Below are positions 15,688-25,439 of a stretch of DNA of 64,000 nucleotides, one piece after another. Position 1 is the stretch's first letter, and each line of letters starts with the position of its first letter. The DNA is taken from the NCBI GenBank assembly GCA_964480365.1, contig CAYZPM010000021.1:3672-67671 (forward strand), in the 5' to 3' direction. Under the pieces are notes generated by a model. The model searched no databases and was not told the origin of the DNA. It was given only the letters and a program-made list of their open reading frames with translations. A program made the translations under genes and the position numbers. This DNA is from CAIQPV01 sp964480365. Its GTDB lineage: Bacteria > Pseudomonadota > Gammaproteobacteria > Burkholderiales > Gallionellaceae.

Positions 15688-16344
15688 CTAGTAGAATGTT
15701 TCTTTGTGCGCAAGAGCGTTCTCGATGCGTCGATCTGGTACAAGCCAAACCAGTGCAACCAGTACGTATAGACCTTGGGATACCCATTGCGACCAAAATG
15801 CCGTAGGAATAGCAATGAGATAAATAGCGGCAGATATCTTTCCCTTCCAATCATTACCGACAGCCTTCTTTAAAAGAGAGTCAGGCTCTTGTGATGCAAT
15901 GATGAATTGCTGCAGTATCAAGTACGCGACAGAAGCCATGAGCAGAACGACACCATAGAAGGCCGAAGGCGCGGCGGCAAAGTGATTCTCACCCATCCAA
16001 CCTGTGGCGAAAGGAAACAGCGATAGCCAGAATAACAAATGCAGATTGGCCCACAGCATCGATCCGGTTACCTTTTGACTCGTATGTAGCATATGATGGT
16101 GGTTGTTCCAATAGATGCCGACGTAGACAAAGCTCAACACATAGCTCAAAAACACAGGGATCAATGGCGCAAGAGAGTCAATACTCTCGCCATGGGGCAC
16201 TTTGAGCTCCAACACCATAATGGTGATTATGATGGCAATCACGCCATCGCTGAATGCTTCGAGCCTGCTTTTACCCATTAAGGCCTCGCTCTTGCTCAAA
16301 GAAACTTGGACTTCACAAAAACCGCTGGAGACTGCAAAATTCAT
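15688..16344 (-). CDS. TMEM175-like (DUF1211) integral membrane protein
   Basis: The 218-residue protein carries the DUF1211/TMEM175 signature RLEAFSDGVIAIIITIMVLE in its first membrane helix, then about five more hydrophobic segments, including YVLSFVYVGIYWNNHHHMLH. Bacterial members form potassium-permeable channels as tetramers. A start at 16278 (MGKSRLEAFSDG) with AGG upstream is equally possible and would remove a 22-residue N-terminal extension of unknown value. It lies 38 bp downstream of the pirin gene on the same strand, so co-transcription is possible. Confidence 0.8.
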   Translation of the reverse strand: MNFAVSSGFCEVQVSLSKSEALMGKSRLEAFSDGVIAIIITIMVLELKVPHGESIDSLAPLIPVFLSYVLSFVYVGIYWNNHHHMLHTSQKVTGSMLWANLHLLFWLSLFPFATGWMGENHFAAAPSAFYGVVLLMASVAYLILQQFIIASQEPDSLLKKAVGNDWKGKISAAIYLIAIPTAFWSQWVSQGLYVLVALVWLVPDRRIENALAHKETFY

Positions 16345-16381
16345 TAAGATAGCCTTGACATGACTTCTTCATTCTGGTGAC

Positions 16382-17080
16382 TCAGGCCATATCGAACAAC
16401 AGCAGTTCTGAATCCTCGTTGGCGGCGATAAAGAGGTTCTGTTCAGATTCGATCTTGGCAGCATCACCGGTCCTGAGCTGTGTTTCGTTAACGCGCACGG
16501 CACCTTTGACGAGATGTAGATAAGCAATGCGACCCATGGCAATCCGGTGGAAAACCTGCTCGTCCGGACTCAATAAACTGGCATAGACGTCAGCGTCCTG
16601 ATGAACTGTGACACTGCCTTCGCGTCCATTCCGTGATGCTACCAGTCGCAGCCGCCCATGTTTATCTTCTGAGGTAAAAAACTTTTGCTCATAGCTGGGC
16701 TCAATGCCGATGCGTTCTGGCTCAATCCATATCTGGAGAAAATGCACAAGCTCACTGGGTGATGGATTGAACTCGCTGTGTTGAATGCCTGTGCCTGCAC
16801 TCATGCGTTGCACGTCCCCGGGGCGGATAATCGCGCCATTTCCCATGCTGTCCTTATGTTGCAATTGGCCTTCGAGGACATAGCTTATAATCTCCATATC
16901 CCGGTGACCATGAGTGCCAAAGCCCTTGCCTGGCTGAACGCGATCCTCATTAATAACACGCAGTTTCCCCCACCCCATCTCCAGCGGGTCATAATAATTA
17001 GCAAAAGAAAAGCTGTGGTAGCTCCGCAACCAGCCGTGATCGGCACGGCCTCGATCTGAACTCTTGCGAATGGTAATCAT
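16382..17080 (-). CDS. Pirin family protein (YhhW-like, bicupin)
   Basis: The 232-residue protein starts MITIRKSSDRGRADHGWL, then HSFSFANYYDP, and has the cupin metal motif GFGTHGHRDMEIISYVLEG with GTGIQHSEFNP. The histidine and glutamate ligands for a mononuclear metal are present. YhhW-type pirins have quercetin 2,3-dioxygenase activity in vitro, though the physiological substrate is unclear. AGAGG lies six bases before the ATG at 17080. It is probably first in a short operon with the TMEM175-like gene. Confidence 0.87.
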   Translation of the reverse strand: MITIRKSSDRGRADHGWLRSYHSFSFANYYDPLEMGWGKLRVINEDRVQPGKGFGTHGHRDMEIISYVLEGQLQHKDSMGNGAIIRPGDVQRMSAGTGIQHSEFNPSPSELVHFLQIWIEPERIGIEPSYEQKFFTSEDKHGRLRLVASRNGREGSVTVHQDADVYASLLSPDEQVFHRIAMGRIAYLHLVKGAVRVNETQLRTGDAAKIESEQNLFIAANEDSELLLFDMA

Positions 17081-17618
17081 GTAAACCTCTACGCTTGTCG
17101 TTGTGCACCTTTCTATTTTGACGACATGGAGACCTTTAAAATATAGGCGTTTTGCCTGACAAGAGATAAGTAAATTGTGAATCTTCACATCAGTGTTTGT
17201 CTCATGGGCACACTAATAATTGCCGGAAAATATTTGTCGAATTGGTCAGCGAGATGTCGCATTGAAGCGTTATGGACAGCTTTGTAGAACTATGAATATC
17301 GCAAACGGGTCGATATGAGGCCTTCACCACAAATCTTAACCAACCACTGATTACGGATACCCGTTAATTTCAAAACAGTTTTTTAGAAACGCTTCAATCA
17401 TCCTTGTTCACGGAAGCCGACGGGCAGCCGCCCTGCAATTCCGCGAACACCAATGTCTGTTCCATTTTCAGGATGATGTAAATTTCTATTAGCCCTATCA
17501 GTTCTGACAGGTAGTAAAAAGAGCGCTTGTTTGCAAAAATGGAGCACATACGGATGCACCTGAGTAAGGGTGATTTTCTTGGCCTCCTGAAATTTTCTGG
17601 GCCACCTGAAAGGGATAC
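17081..17618. other. Intergenic region upstream of the pilus operon
   Basis: About 540 bp separate the leftward pirin gene from the rightward secretin gene. It contains the repeat copy at 17133-17206 and must hold the promoter for the ten-kilobase pilus operon. A leftward open frame at 17394-17939 runs into the secretin gene and has no recognisable product, so I do not call it. Confidence 0.45.
17133..17206. repeat. Short dispersed motif (copy B)
   Basis: CCTTTAAAATATAGGCGTTT then TGCCTGA and, after extra sequence, ATCAGTGTTTGTCTCATG. It matches 15613-15664 in the same orientation except for about 25 additional bases in the middle. Confidence 0.5.
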
Positions 17619-19412
17619 ATGTGCTTTGGCAAGAGTTGGCTGATAGGTTTGGTTTGTGCTCTGCTCACGGCTTGCGGCACGCAGCCGATCAAGCCGTCGG
17701 ACAAGCATATCAATAGCACAGATGCACAAGCATCGCTTAGCGCTGGCATCCCGCCCGTCATCAAGCGCACCATCCCGCTTCCCCTTCCTGTCGCCGCCCT
17801 CCAAACCGAAACTTATAGCGTGGTAGTGACCAATGTTCAAGCGCAGGAAATTCTGTTCGCGTTGGCACGCGATGCGAAGATCAATCTCGACATCCATAAT
17901 GGCATTCAGGGCACGGTCACGCTCAATGCTATCGACCAAACTTTGCCGCGCATCCTCAGCCGCATGGCTAAACAGGTGGATATGCGCTACGAACTGGACG
18001 GCACGAATTTAATCATCATGCCGGATACGCCCTTTCTGAAGCACTACAAGATCGACTATGTGAATATGGCGCGCGATGCGGATGGATCGATATCCAATGC
18101 CACACAAGTCGGCTCCAGTTCGTCTGGCATTACCAACGGGGCTGTAGGAACGGGTGGCAACAACTCATCGCTGACTATCAAGAACATTTCAAAAAATCAT
18201 TTCTGGGAAACATTGATTCAGAACATCAAGGACATCCTGCACGAAACCGATCAGATATTGCCAGCCGGTTCCAGCGAAACCGTGGTACAAAAAAGCAATG
18301 AGACCAACACCAGCGGCACCGGCACACAGCCACAACAAACAGTTGGTAAAAAATCCACTGCCAAGCCGCTCGGCATCGCGAGCAGCCCGATCCCGGCCAC
18401 CTTGGAAGAAGGCGGCACCACGGTCACGCGCACCAACACTTTCCGCGAGGCTGCGGCGGTAATTGCCAATCCGGAGAGCGGCATCATCACCGTGCGCGCC
18501 ACCGGCAAGCAGCATGAAAAAATCCAGGAGTTCATCGATCAGGTTATGACCAGCGTGCGGCGACAAGTGCTGATCGAGGCAACCGTTGTGGAGGTTAATC
18601 TGAGCGACCAATACCAGCAGGGCATCAACTGGTCGCAGTTGCTGCTGGGAAGCAAAGGCTTCCAGCTAACTCAGGCCGGATCAGCCGGTTTGCCTGCGAC
18701 CAATACCGGCAGCATGTTTACCCTCAACTATATCAATCCCACTTCCGTATTGGGCAGCCTGAGCGCGCAAGTTTCGCTGCTGGAATCGTTCGGCAAGGTG
18801 AAGGTGTTGTCCAGCCCCAAGCTCAGCGTAATGAATAACCAGACCGCCATGCTGCGCGTGGTGGACAATCTGGTGTACTTCGTCACCAGCGCAACCACTA
18901 CTGCGCCAACCGCAACCAGCTCGGCCTTCAGCACGTTTTCTACCATCCCTAATACCGTTCCTATCGGCTTCACCATGAGCGTAACACCACAGATCAGCGA
19001 CAGCGACACGGTGCTGCTCAACCTACGCCCCTCAATCACGCGCCTACTCGGTTACGTCAACGATCCCAATCCGGATTTGGCGAACGCGCATGTGGTGAGC
19101 AGCATCCCCCAAACCCAGACCCGCGAGATGGAGTCGGTATTGAAAATCGAAAATAACCAGATCGCCGTATTGGGTGGGCTGATGCAGGATGAAGTGAATA
19201 ATTTGACCGATGCCGTTCCCGGTATTTCTTCGATTCCCGGAGTCGGAAATCTTTTCATGAACCGCAATGACAAAACGCAGAAAACCGAGCTGGTGATTTT
19301 TCTGCGTCCGGTCGTTATCAAGGAGGCTAGCGTAGCCGCAGACTTTACCGAGTTTCGTAGCAGCCTGCCGAATGTCGACTTCTTCAAGAGTACGAACAAC
19401 GGCAGGCCTTAA
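17619..19412 (+). CDS. mshL: MSHA-type secretin
   Basis: The 597-residue protein begins with a lipoprotein signal (LVCALLTACG, Cys19). It has an STN/N0-type domain from about residue 65 to 155 (VVVTNVQAQEILFALARDAK), a short Ser/Thr/Asn-rich linker, and a C-terminal secretin domain with VLIEATVVEVNLSDQYQQGI, VKVLSSPKLSVMNNQTA, VGFTMSVTPQ-like segments and the final VLGGLMQDEVNN...GISSIPGVGNLF...LVIFLRPVVI. This is the MshL/PilQ outer-membrane pore. AAAGGGA precedes the ATG. The next gene starts four bases after the stop. Confidence 0.9.
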   Translation: MCFGKSWLIGLVCALLTACGTQPIKPSDKHINSTDAQASLSAGIPPVIKRTIPLPLPVAALQTETYSVVVTNVQAQEILFALARDAKINLDIHNGIQGTVTLNAIDQTLPRILSRMAKQVDMRYELDGTNLIIMPDTPFLKHYKIDYVNMARDADGSISNATQVGSSSSGITNGAVGTGGNNSSLTIKNISKNHFWETLIQNIKDILHETDQILPAGSSETVVQKSNETNTSGTGTQPQQTVGKKSTAKPLGIASSPIPATLEEGGTTVTRTNTFREAAAVIANPESGIITVRATGKQHEKIQEFIDQVMTSVRRQVLIEATVVEVNLSDQYQQGINWSQLLLGSKGFQLTQAGSAGLPATNTGSMFTLNYINPTSVLGSLSAQVSLLESFGKVKVLSSPKLSVMNNQTAMLRVVDNLVYFVTSATTTAPTATSSAFSTFSTIPNTVPIGFTMSVTPQISDSDTVLLNLRPSITRLLGYVNDPNPDLANAHVVSSIPQTQTREMESVLKIENNQIAVLGGLMQDEVNNLTDAVPGISSIPGVGNLFMNRNDKTQKTELVIFLRPVVIKEASVAADFTEFRSSLPNVDFFKSTNNGRP

Positions 19413-19416
19413 CATT

Positions 19417-20415
19417 ATGGAGCATCCACTGAATGCCAAAAACAATATTGAGCCTGTGCTTGCCACCAGACTCATTACAATTGTTCCAGCTTCGTTCGTC
19501 AGCGGAATCGTGCTTGCCACCGCTTGTATATTTAACGCATGGGGAATGGAAAATATACCGGTCTTGATAATAAATCCCGTCATGCCTGTTTCCTTTGCTC
19601 CTTCCACAATGCAGCCATCAGCATTTCAAATTGGCTATCCAAAAAAAGCAGCCAAGTCGCAGGGTGTCTCTCACAAGCAAGCGAAGAAAATAAAGTCTGT
19701 CGCTCCACGCCATCACCTATCTGCAAAACTTGTGCCGACACCTGCTGTTACCCTCCCCCCGGTCGCTGTTGCCAAAATGGAAACCGCAGTGAATCCCATG
19801 CCGCCAATCCGTATCGAGCATAGCCATGTGAGCGATGCAGTTGACCCCATGCTGTTGACAGCCTGGCAGGCATACCACAACGGCGATTTCGACACCGCCT
19901 CGCAGAATTACAGCGAAGTGCTGCGCAAGGATATCCAGAATAACAACTCACCGAACCGCGATGCGCTATTGGGCATGGCGGCCATTGCCCAACAACGGTC
20001 GCAGGATGCCAACGCTGCCCAGTATTACAGTCAATTACTTGGCCTTGATCCGCGCGATCCTGATGCACATGCCGGGATGTCCTCACTGCTCGGCACAGAG
20101 GCAGGCGCGGAGAGCCGCCTGAAACTCCTGCTCACACAACGCCCCGAAGCGGCGGCGCTGCACTTTGCGCTGGGCAACCTCTATGCGCAACAGTCACGCT
20201 GGGGAGATGCGCAACAAGCCTATTTCAGCGCCTGCGCACTGGAGTCTGACAATGCCCAGTACGCCTTCAACCTCGCAGTTAGTCTTGATCATCTTGGGCA
20301 TGGCAAGCTCGCCGCACAGCATTACCGGCGCGCACTGCAACTGGACAGCGTTGGAAACACCAGCTTCGACCACGCGCAAACGCAGTTGCGCCTGGATGAA
20401 TTAACTTCTCGTTGA
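19417..20415 (+). CDS. TPR-repeat protein, MshN-like
   Basis: This 332-residue protein has an N-terminal hydrophobic segment (about residues 20-45), a Pro/Lys-rich linker, and a C-terminal half of tetratricopeptide repeats such as LLTAWQAYHNGDFDTASQNY, DALLGMAAIAQQRSQDANAA and AALHFALGNLYAQQSRWGDA. MshN in Vibrio and Shewanella MSHA operons has the same order of membrane helix then TPRs, and the position between secretin and ATPase genes agrees. ATG at 19417 is preferred because it follows the mshL stop directly. The usual mshM ATPase gene of MSHA operons is absent here. Confidence 0.72.
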   Translation: MEHPLNAKNNIEPVLATRLITIVPASFVSGIVLATACIFNAWGMENIPVLIINPVMPVSFAPSTMQPSAFQIGYPKKAAKSQGVSHKQAKKIKSVAPRHHLSAKLVPTPAVTLPPVAVAKMETAVNPMPPIRIEHSHVSDAVDPMLLTAWQAYHNGDFDTASQNYSEVLRKDIQNNNSPNRDALLGMAAIAQQRSQDANAAQYYSQLLGLDPRDPDAHAGMSSLLGTEAGAESRLKLLLTQRPEAAALHFALGNLYAQQSRWGDAQQAYFSACALESDNAQYAFNLAVSLDHLGHGKLAAQHYRRALQLDSVGNTSFDHAQTQLRLDELTSR

Positions 20416-20425
20416 GTGCGACAAC

Positions 20426-22126
20426 ATGAATGATAAAACACAACAACCCATAGGCTCCCTGCTGCTGGAAAAAGGTGTCATCAGCGACGACCAGTTGCGT
20501 ATCGCCATGCAGGAACAGCAAAAGAATCATCAGCCCTTGGGTCGCCTGCTGGTGGGCTTGGGCTTTCTGTCCGAAGCGACCATCCGCGATGTGCTGTCGG
20601 AAAATCTGGGACAGGAAAGCGTCAATCTCTCGACCTTCATTATAGATCCTGCTGCCATCAAGCTGATCCCCAAGGACATCGCGCGGCGCTACCTGTTATT
20701 ACCGCTGTCGCTAGATGTTGCCAACAAGCAACTCACCATTGCGATTGCCGACCCCAATAACATCATCGCACTGGATCAACTGCGCGCACTGCTCAAGGAT
20801 GAATACCGGCTGAACACACAACTGGCGAACGAATCCGATATCCTGCGCGCCATCGACCAATACTACGGCTTCGAGTTGTCCATCGACGGCATCCTGCACG
20901 AGATCGAGCCGGGCGAAATGGAATATCAGACGCTGCAAACAGGCGTCAACGAATTCAGCCAGCCTGTAGTGCGCTTGATCGACGCGCTACTCACCGAGGC
21001 GGTGCAGCAGGGTGCATCCGACATCCACTTCGAGCCGGAAAGCAGTTTTCTGCGCATCCGCTACCGCATAGATGGCGTGCTGCGCCAGATGCGCAGCCTG
21101 CACAAGAGCTTTTGGCCGGCGATGGTGGTGCGCATTAAAGTGATGAGCGGCATGAACATCGCGGAAACCCGTGCGCCGCAAGATGGGCGTGTTTCGCTGC
21201 GGCTGTCCGGACGTCCGATTGATTTCCGCGTCTCTTCGCACCCGACATCGCACGGTGAAAATATCGTCCTGCGTATACTGGATCGACAGAAGGGCATCGT
21301 CCCCATAGACAAACTCGGTCTGGACGATGCCTCTTTATCCACGCTCAAGCTGATCATCGCCAAGCCCGAAGGCATCGTGCTGGTAACCGGCCCAACCGGC
21401 AGCGGCAAGACCACTACGTTGTATTCAGTGCTGAATCACGTCAACACCGAATCGGTCAACATCATGACGCTGGAAGACCCGGTGGAATATCCCATCCCGA
21501 TGATCCGCCAGACTTCGGTGAACGAGGCGTCCAAGCTGGATTTCGCCAACGGCATCCGATCCATGATGCGGCAGGATCCGGACATCATCCTGGTCGGCGA
21601 GATCCGCGACCACCCCACGGCAGAAATGGCGTTCCGCGCCGCGATGACCGGCCATCAGGTGTATTCCACTCTGCACACCAACTCGGCCATCGGCGCGATT
21701 CCGCGTTTACTGGACATCGGCATTCTGCCGGACATCATGGCGGGAAATATCATCGGCATCATCGCACAACGTCTGGTGCGCATGCTGTGCCCGCATTGCA
21801 AACTCGCTTACCACCCTGACCACAACGAACACAAGCTGCTCGGCCTGCACCCCGGTGTAGCGCCTGTGGTGTACCGCGCCACAGGCTGTGAACTGTGTAG
21901 CCATCAAGGCTATAGCGGACGGCTTGCCATCATGGAACTACTCAAGATGGATAACGACTTCGACGATCTCGTCGCGCGCCGCGCCAGCATCCGCGACCTG
22001 AAACAGATCGCTCTGGACAAAGGTTTCCGTCCACTCGCGGCGGATGGCATGAGGCGCATATTGCAAGGCGTAACTTCTCTGGCAGAAGTCACGCGGGTGG
22101 TTGATCTCACCGATCGCATGATTTAA
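20426..22126 (+). CDS. mshE: GspE/MshE-family pilus assembly ATPase
   Basis: The 566-residue protein has an N-terminal MshEN-type domain (IGSLLLEKGVISDDQLRIAM, PLGRLLVGLGFLSEATIRDV), which binds cyclic di-GMP in MshE of Vibrio cholerae. The ATPase core follows, with Walker A GPTGSGKTTT near residue 322, an Asp box TLEDPVEYP, Walker B DIILVGEIRD and the His box TGHQVYSTLHTNS. A tetracysteine zinc motif uses CPHCKLAY and CELCSHQG. It powers pilus extension from the cytoplasmic face. C-di-GMP control is an inference from the N-terminal repeats. Confidence 0.92.
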   Translation: MNDKTQQPIGSLLLEKGVISDDQLRIAMQEQQKNHQPLGRLLVGLGFLSEATIRDVLSENLGQESVNLSTFIIDPAAIKLIPKDIARRYLLLPLSLDVANKQLTIAIADPNNIIALDQLRALLKDEYRLNTQLANESDILRAIDQYYGFELSIDGILHEIEPGEMEYQTLQTGVNEFSQPVVRLIDALLTEAVQQGASDIHFEPESSFLRIRYRIDGVLRQMRSLHKSFWPAMVVRIKVMSGMNIAETRAPQDGRVSLRLSGRPIDFRVSSHPTSHGENIVLRILDRQKGIVPIDKLGLDDASLSTLKLIIAKPEGIVLVTGPTGSGKTTTLYSVLNHVNTESVNIMTLEDPVEYPIPMIRQTSVNEASKLDFANGIRSMMRQDPDIILVGEIRDHPTAEMAFRAAMTGHQVYSTLHTNSAIGAIPRLLDIGILPDIMAGNIIGIIAQRLVRMLCPHCKLAYHPDHNEHKLLGLHPGVAPVVYRATGCELCSHQGYSGRLAIMELLKMDNDFDDLVARRASIRDLKQIALDKGFRPLAADGMRRILQGVTSLAEVTRVVDLTDRMI

Positions 22127-22129
22127 AAA

Positions 22130-23332
22130 ATGGCTCGGTATTCCTACAAGGCGGTCAATGAACAGGGCAAGACCTCCAAGGGCTTGCAGGACGCGGCCAA
22201 TGTAGTTGACCTAGAACTGCGCCTGAAACGCAATGGATTGGATTTGATTAATGCCAGAGTAAGCGAGAAAAAAACGACATTCGGCATAAGAAAAATCCGA
22301 CGCGCAGACCTGATCACATTCTTCTTCAACCTGAATCAGCTTTTCCGCTCGGGGGTGCCACTGCTAGAGTGCCTGGCCGATTTGCATGACAGCATGGATG
22401 ACCCGCAATTCCGCAGGATCATCGCCGATATGGTGGAATCCATCGAAAGCGGTGCAACGCTGTCGCAGGCGATGGCGCAACACCCGCAAGCATTCAATCC
22501 GATTTTTGTCAGCCTGACCCATGCGGGGGAAGAAAGCGGTCGCCTGCCGGAGGTGTTCGAGCACCTTACCGAATCCCTGAAATGGCAGGACGAGATGCAC
22601 GCGCAAACCCGGAACATGATGATCTACCCGGCCTTCGTCGGTACGGTAGTCATCGCGGTTATCTTTTTCCTGATGATTTATTTGGTACCGCAACTAATAG
22701 GTTTCATCAAGGGCATGGGGCAGGAAATTCCATTCCAGACCAAACTATTGCTAGCCACCTCTGGCGTATTCGTGAATTACTGGTATGTCATGCTGGCGCT
22801 GCCAGTGGTGCTGTTTGCAATCTTCAAGCTGGCGCTGAAATACCATCCAGAGTTGCAATACCATCTGGACAACTTCAAGCTGCATCTCTGGCCCACCGGC
22901 CCCATTCTGCGCAAGATCATTCTGGCGCGTTTCGCCAACACTTTCGCCATGATGTATGCATCCGGCATCAGCATACTGGATTGCATCGCCAACTCGCGCG
23001 ATCTGGCCAACAATCAGGTGATTGCCAGGAGCCTGGAACAAGTCACGCAGGAAATCGAGTCCGGCAAAAACCTTACCCAGAGTTTTCATAGCACCGGCAT
23101 CTTCCCGCCGCTGGTGATACGCATGCTCAAAGTGGGCGAGGCCACCGGAAATCTGGATACCGCGTTGCGCAATGTGAGTTATTTTTATGACCGTGACGTG
23201 AAGGACTCAATCAAGAAAATACAGGTCATGATCGAACCGGCCATGACCATCATCCTCGGCCTGCTGCTCGGCTGGGTAATGCTGTCCGTGCTGTCGCCGA
23301 TTTATGACCTCATCAGCAAGGTGAAAGTGTGA
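22130..23332 (+). CDS. mshG: GspF/MshG-family inner-membrane platform protein
   Basis: This 400-residue protein opens ARYSYKAVNEQGKTSKG and has two copies of the T2SF domain, each with the pattern FRSGVPLLECLADL or YASGISILDCIANS, and three predicted membrane helices near residues 170, 220 and 375. The start lies four bases after the mshE stop and the gene overlaps the next start (TGATG). It is the PilC/GspF-type polytopic platform that the ATPase acts on. Confidence 0.92.
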   Translation: MARYSYKAVNEQGKTSKGLQDAANVVDLELRLKRNGLDLINARVSEKKTTFGIRKIRRADLITFFFNLNQLFRSGVPLLECLADLHDSMDDPQFRRIIADMVESIESGATLSQAMAQHPQAFNPIFVSLTHAGEESGRLPEVFEHLTESLKWQDEMHAQTRNMMIYPAFVGTVVIAVIFFLMIYLVPQLIGFIKGMGQEIPFQTKLLLATSGVFVNYWYVMLALPVVLFAIFKLALKYHPELQYHLDNFKLHLWPTGPILRKIILARFANTFAMMYASGISILDCIANSRDLANNQVIARSLEQVTQEIESGKNLTQSFHSTGIFPPLVIRMLKVGEATGNLDTALRNVSYFYDRDVKDSIKKIQVMIEPAMTIILGLLLGWVMLSVLSPIYDLISKVKV

Positions 23333-24846
23333 TGGGCCGCAAAACTCTACTGTTCTTCAGCGCCGATCAATGCCAGGCTTGTACTTGGCAGAATGGCGCA
23401 CTTTCTGCGGCGACCTGTTTTGCCGACAATGCCGAAGGGCTGGAACAATTCACGGCGTTCCTGCGAACCCACCGCGATCCTACCCTCCTGCTCACCGACC
23501 TGGTCGAAGAAGATTTCCGCCACGAAACTGTACCGCATTTGCGCGGCAATGACCGCACCGCGCTGATCCAGCGCAAGCTCGAACAATACTACCGCAATAC
23601 TCCGTTCCGTCAGGCGATGACTTTGCAACGCCATAAGGATGGTCGGCGCGACGATGATATGCTGTTCTCGGCCCTGACCAACCCGGCGCTCATCACGCCT
23701 TGGCTTAACATCATGCTGGCGCACAATATACCGCTGGTCGGCATTTATTCCATACCCAACATCAGCGCCCCGCTGGTGAAAGATATTTCATCCTACTGCC
23801 TGCTGTTGTCGTGGGAGAAAAACGCGGGATTGCGCCAGACTTATTTCGACGCAAATCTACTGAACTTCTCACGCCTGACGCCGACAAACGAAAGCAGTTC
23901 ATTCGTCGCAACCGCAGGAACGGAAGCCACACGCACCCAGCAGTACCTGAAAAACCTGAGCCTGCTCCCACCCGGTCAGCCGCTAAACGTGACCATCATT
24001 TGCCATACAAATGACAGACATAAACTGGAAGCGAACCTGATCGACGACAGCAACATGCACTATGCCTATCTCGACATTCATGAACTGGGGCAGCGTATCG
24101 GATCAAAATCGATTTACCTCGACTCGGATGCAACGCCGCTATTTCTACACCTGCTCGCCGTCCAGCCGCCGCGCAACCATTATGCCGCCGCAGAATATAC
24201 TCATTCTCACCAGTTATTGCTTATTCGCCGCAGCCTATTTGGCCTGAGCGCCGCCTTTATGACAGCCTGCCTGCTGTGGACTGCCGCCAACATCAGAGAA
24301 ACCATAACGCTGGATGATGAGAGCCAAATGCTCAAGGCAAAATCTGGCCAGCTATCACAACAAACCCGGCAAATTATCCAGAACTTTCCCAGCACGCTGG
24401 CTTCAGCCACGGACATGAAAACTGCCGTTATCCTGTCGCTCAATCTGGATAAAATTTCCCCTCCGCCGCAAATAATACTTGAGGGCTTAGCCCATACATT
24501 GGATGACTTCCCAACCATCCGCATCGACAAACTTTCCTGGCAGACCAGTTCGGGTGCATCGGGCGCAGCATCCGCTGCTACTCCACATGGGATTGCGACA
24601 ACCATAGGCTCAGCGCAAGTCATCTTGCTTAGCGGCGAACTAGAGGAGTTCACCGGCGACTATCGCGCTGCATTGGATCATCTGGAACGCTTCCGGCAAG
24701 CGCTGACCCAGCGCGGTTACAACGTAACGGCGCTTACCCTGCCGCTGGACGTCAGCCCGCAAGGCAGCATCGCTGCCGATACCTGCGATGGCAGTAACAA
24801 ACCGGCGCAGTTTTCGCTGAAAATTTCCTGGCGGACGGCAACATGA
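23332..24846 (+). CDS. MshI-like pilus biogenesis protein
   Basis: The 504-residue protein has a cytoplasmic N-terminal part with FFSADQCQACTW near the start, a single membrane helix near residue 305 (SLFGLSAAFMTACLLWTAAN) and a C-terminal periplasmic region. This bitopic layout with an actin-like N-domain is like PilM-PilN or GspL fused proteins and MshI. Sequence motifs are weak, so the name rests mainly on place (after mshG, before a PilO-like gene) and topology. ATG at 23332 overlaps the mshG stop. Confidence 0.65.
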   Translation: MGRKTLLFFSADQCQACTWQNGALSAATCFADNAEGLEQFTAFLRTHRDPTLLLTDLVEEDFRHETVPHLRGNDRTALIQRKLEQYYRNTPFRQAMTLQRHKDGRRDDDMLFSALTNPALITPWLNIMLAHNIPLVGIYSIPNISAPLVKDISSYCLLLSWEKNAGLRQTYFDANLLNFSRLTPTNESSSFVATAGTEATRTQQYLKNLSLLPPGQPLNVTIICHTNDRHKLEANLIDDSNMHYAYLDIHELGQRIGSKSIYLDSDATPLFLHLLAVQPPRNHYAAAEYTHSHQLLLIRRSLFGLSAAFMTACLLWTAANIRETITLDDESQMLKAKSGQLSQQTRQIIQNFPSTLASATDMKTAVILSLNLDKISPPPQIILEGLAHTLDDFPTIRIDKLSWQTSSGASGAASAATPHGIATTIGSAQVILLSGELEEFTGDYRAALDHLERFRQALTQRGYNVTALTLPLDVSPQGSIAADTCDGSNKPAQFSLKISWRTAT

Positions 24847-25439
24847 CTTTCTCCAGATCGGATTTATCGTACCTCAAATGGAGCTTGCTGACCTTCATGT
24901 CCGTGTTGTGCGCAAGCGGCGCGGCGATTGTAATTAGCGAAAATTTCGTCACCCACGCACAACTCGAACAGCAGGCTGCGCAGCGCCAACTGAGTTCGGT
25001 GCGCAACCAGCTTGCAGCCGCCAATGAAGATCAGGAAAACATGAACACTTACACCTTCGAATATGGTGAATTATTCAAGCGAAATATTATTGGCGACGAC
25101 CAGCGTCTGGACTGGATTGAGGGCCTGGAAAAAATCCGCAAACAGCATCGCGTACTGGATTTCCAATACACCATTGCCCCGCAACATCCCTACACGCCGC
25201 CTGCACCGCTGGACAGCGGCAATTTCAAACTCAATATGAGCGACATGACCTTGCAATTCGACCTGCTGCATGAAGAGCAACTGATCAATTTCTTTGATGC
25301 CGTACGTACTGACATCAGTGGACGATTCATCCTGGATCATTGCGCCTTGGAACGCAGCGTCGCCCCCGATGCAACGGCTCAACTCAAGGCTTCATGCACA
25401 GGCGGATGGTTGACCCTGAAGCAGAAGAACGCAAAATGA
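24843..25439 (+). CDS. MshJ/PilO-like inner-membrane protein
   Basis: A 198-residue protein with one N-terminal membrane helix (WSLLTFMSVLCASGAAIVIS), a Gln-rich coiled coil (about residues 37-60) and a periplasmic domain beginning near GDDQRLDWIEGLEKIRKQHR. That is the plan of PilO/GspM/MshJ alignment-subcomplex proteins. It overlaps both neighbours by four bases (ATGA). Assignment is by topology and context. Confidence 0.65.
   Translation: MTFSRSDLSYLKWSLLTFMSVLCASGAAIVISENFVTHAQLEQQAAQRQLSSVRNQLAAANEDQENMNTYTFEYGELFKRNIIGDDQRLDWIEGLEKIRKQHRVLDFQYTIAPQHPYTPPAPLDSGNFKLNMSDMTLQFDLLHEEQLINFFDAVRTDISGRFILDHCALERSVAPDATAQLKASCTGGWLTLKQKNAK

Noticed and set aside
17394..17939. 181-codon leftward open frame overlapping the start of mshL
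   Set aside because: It overlaps the well-supported secretin gene by over 300 bp and has no recognisable domain; it is best explained as an antisense shadow.
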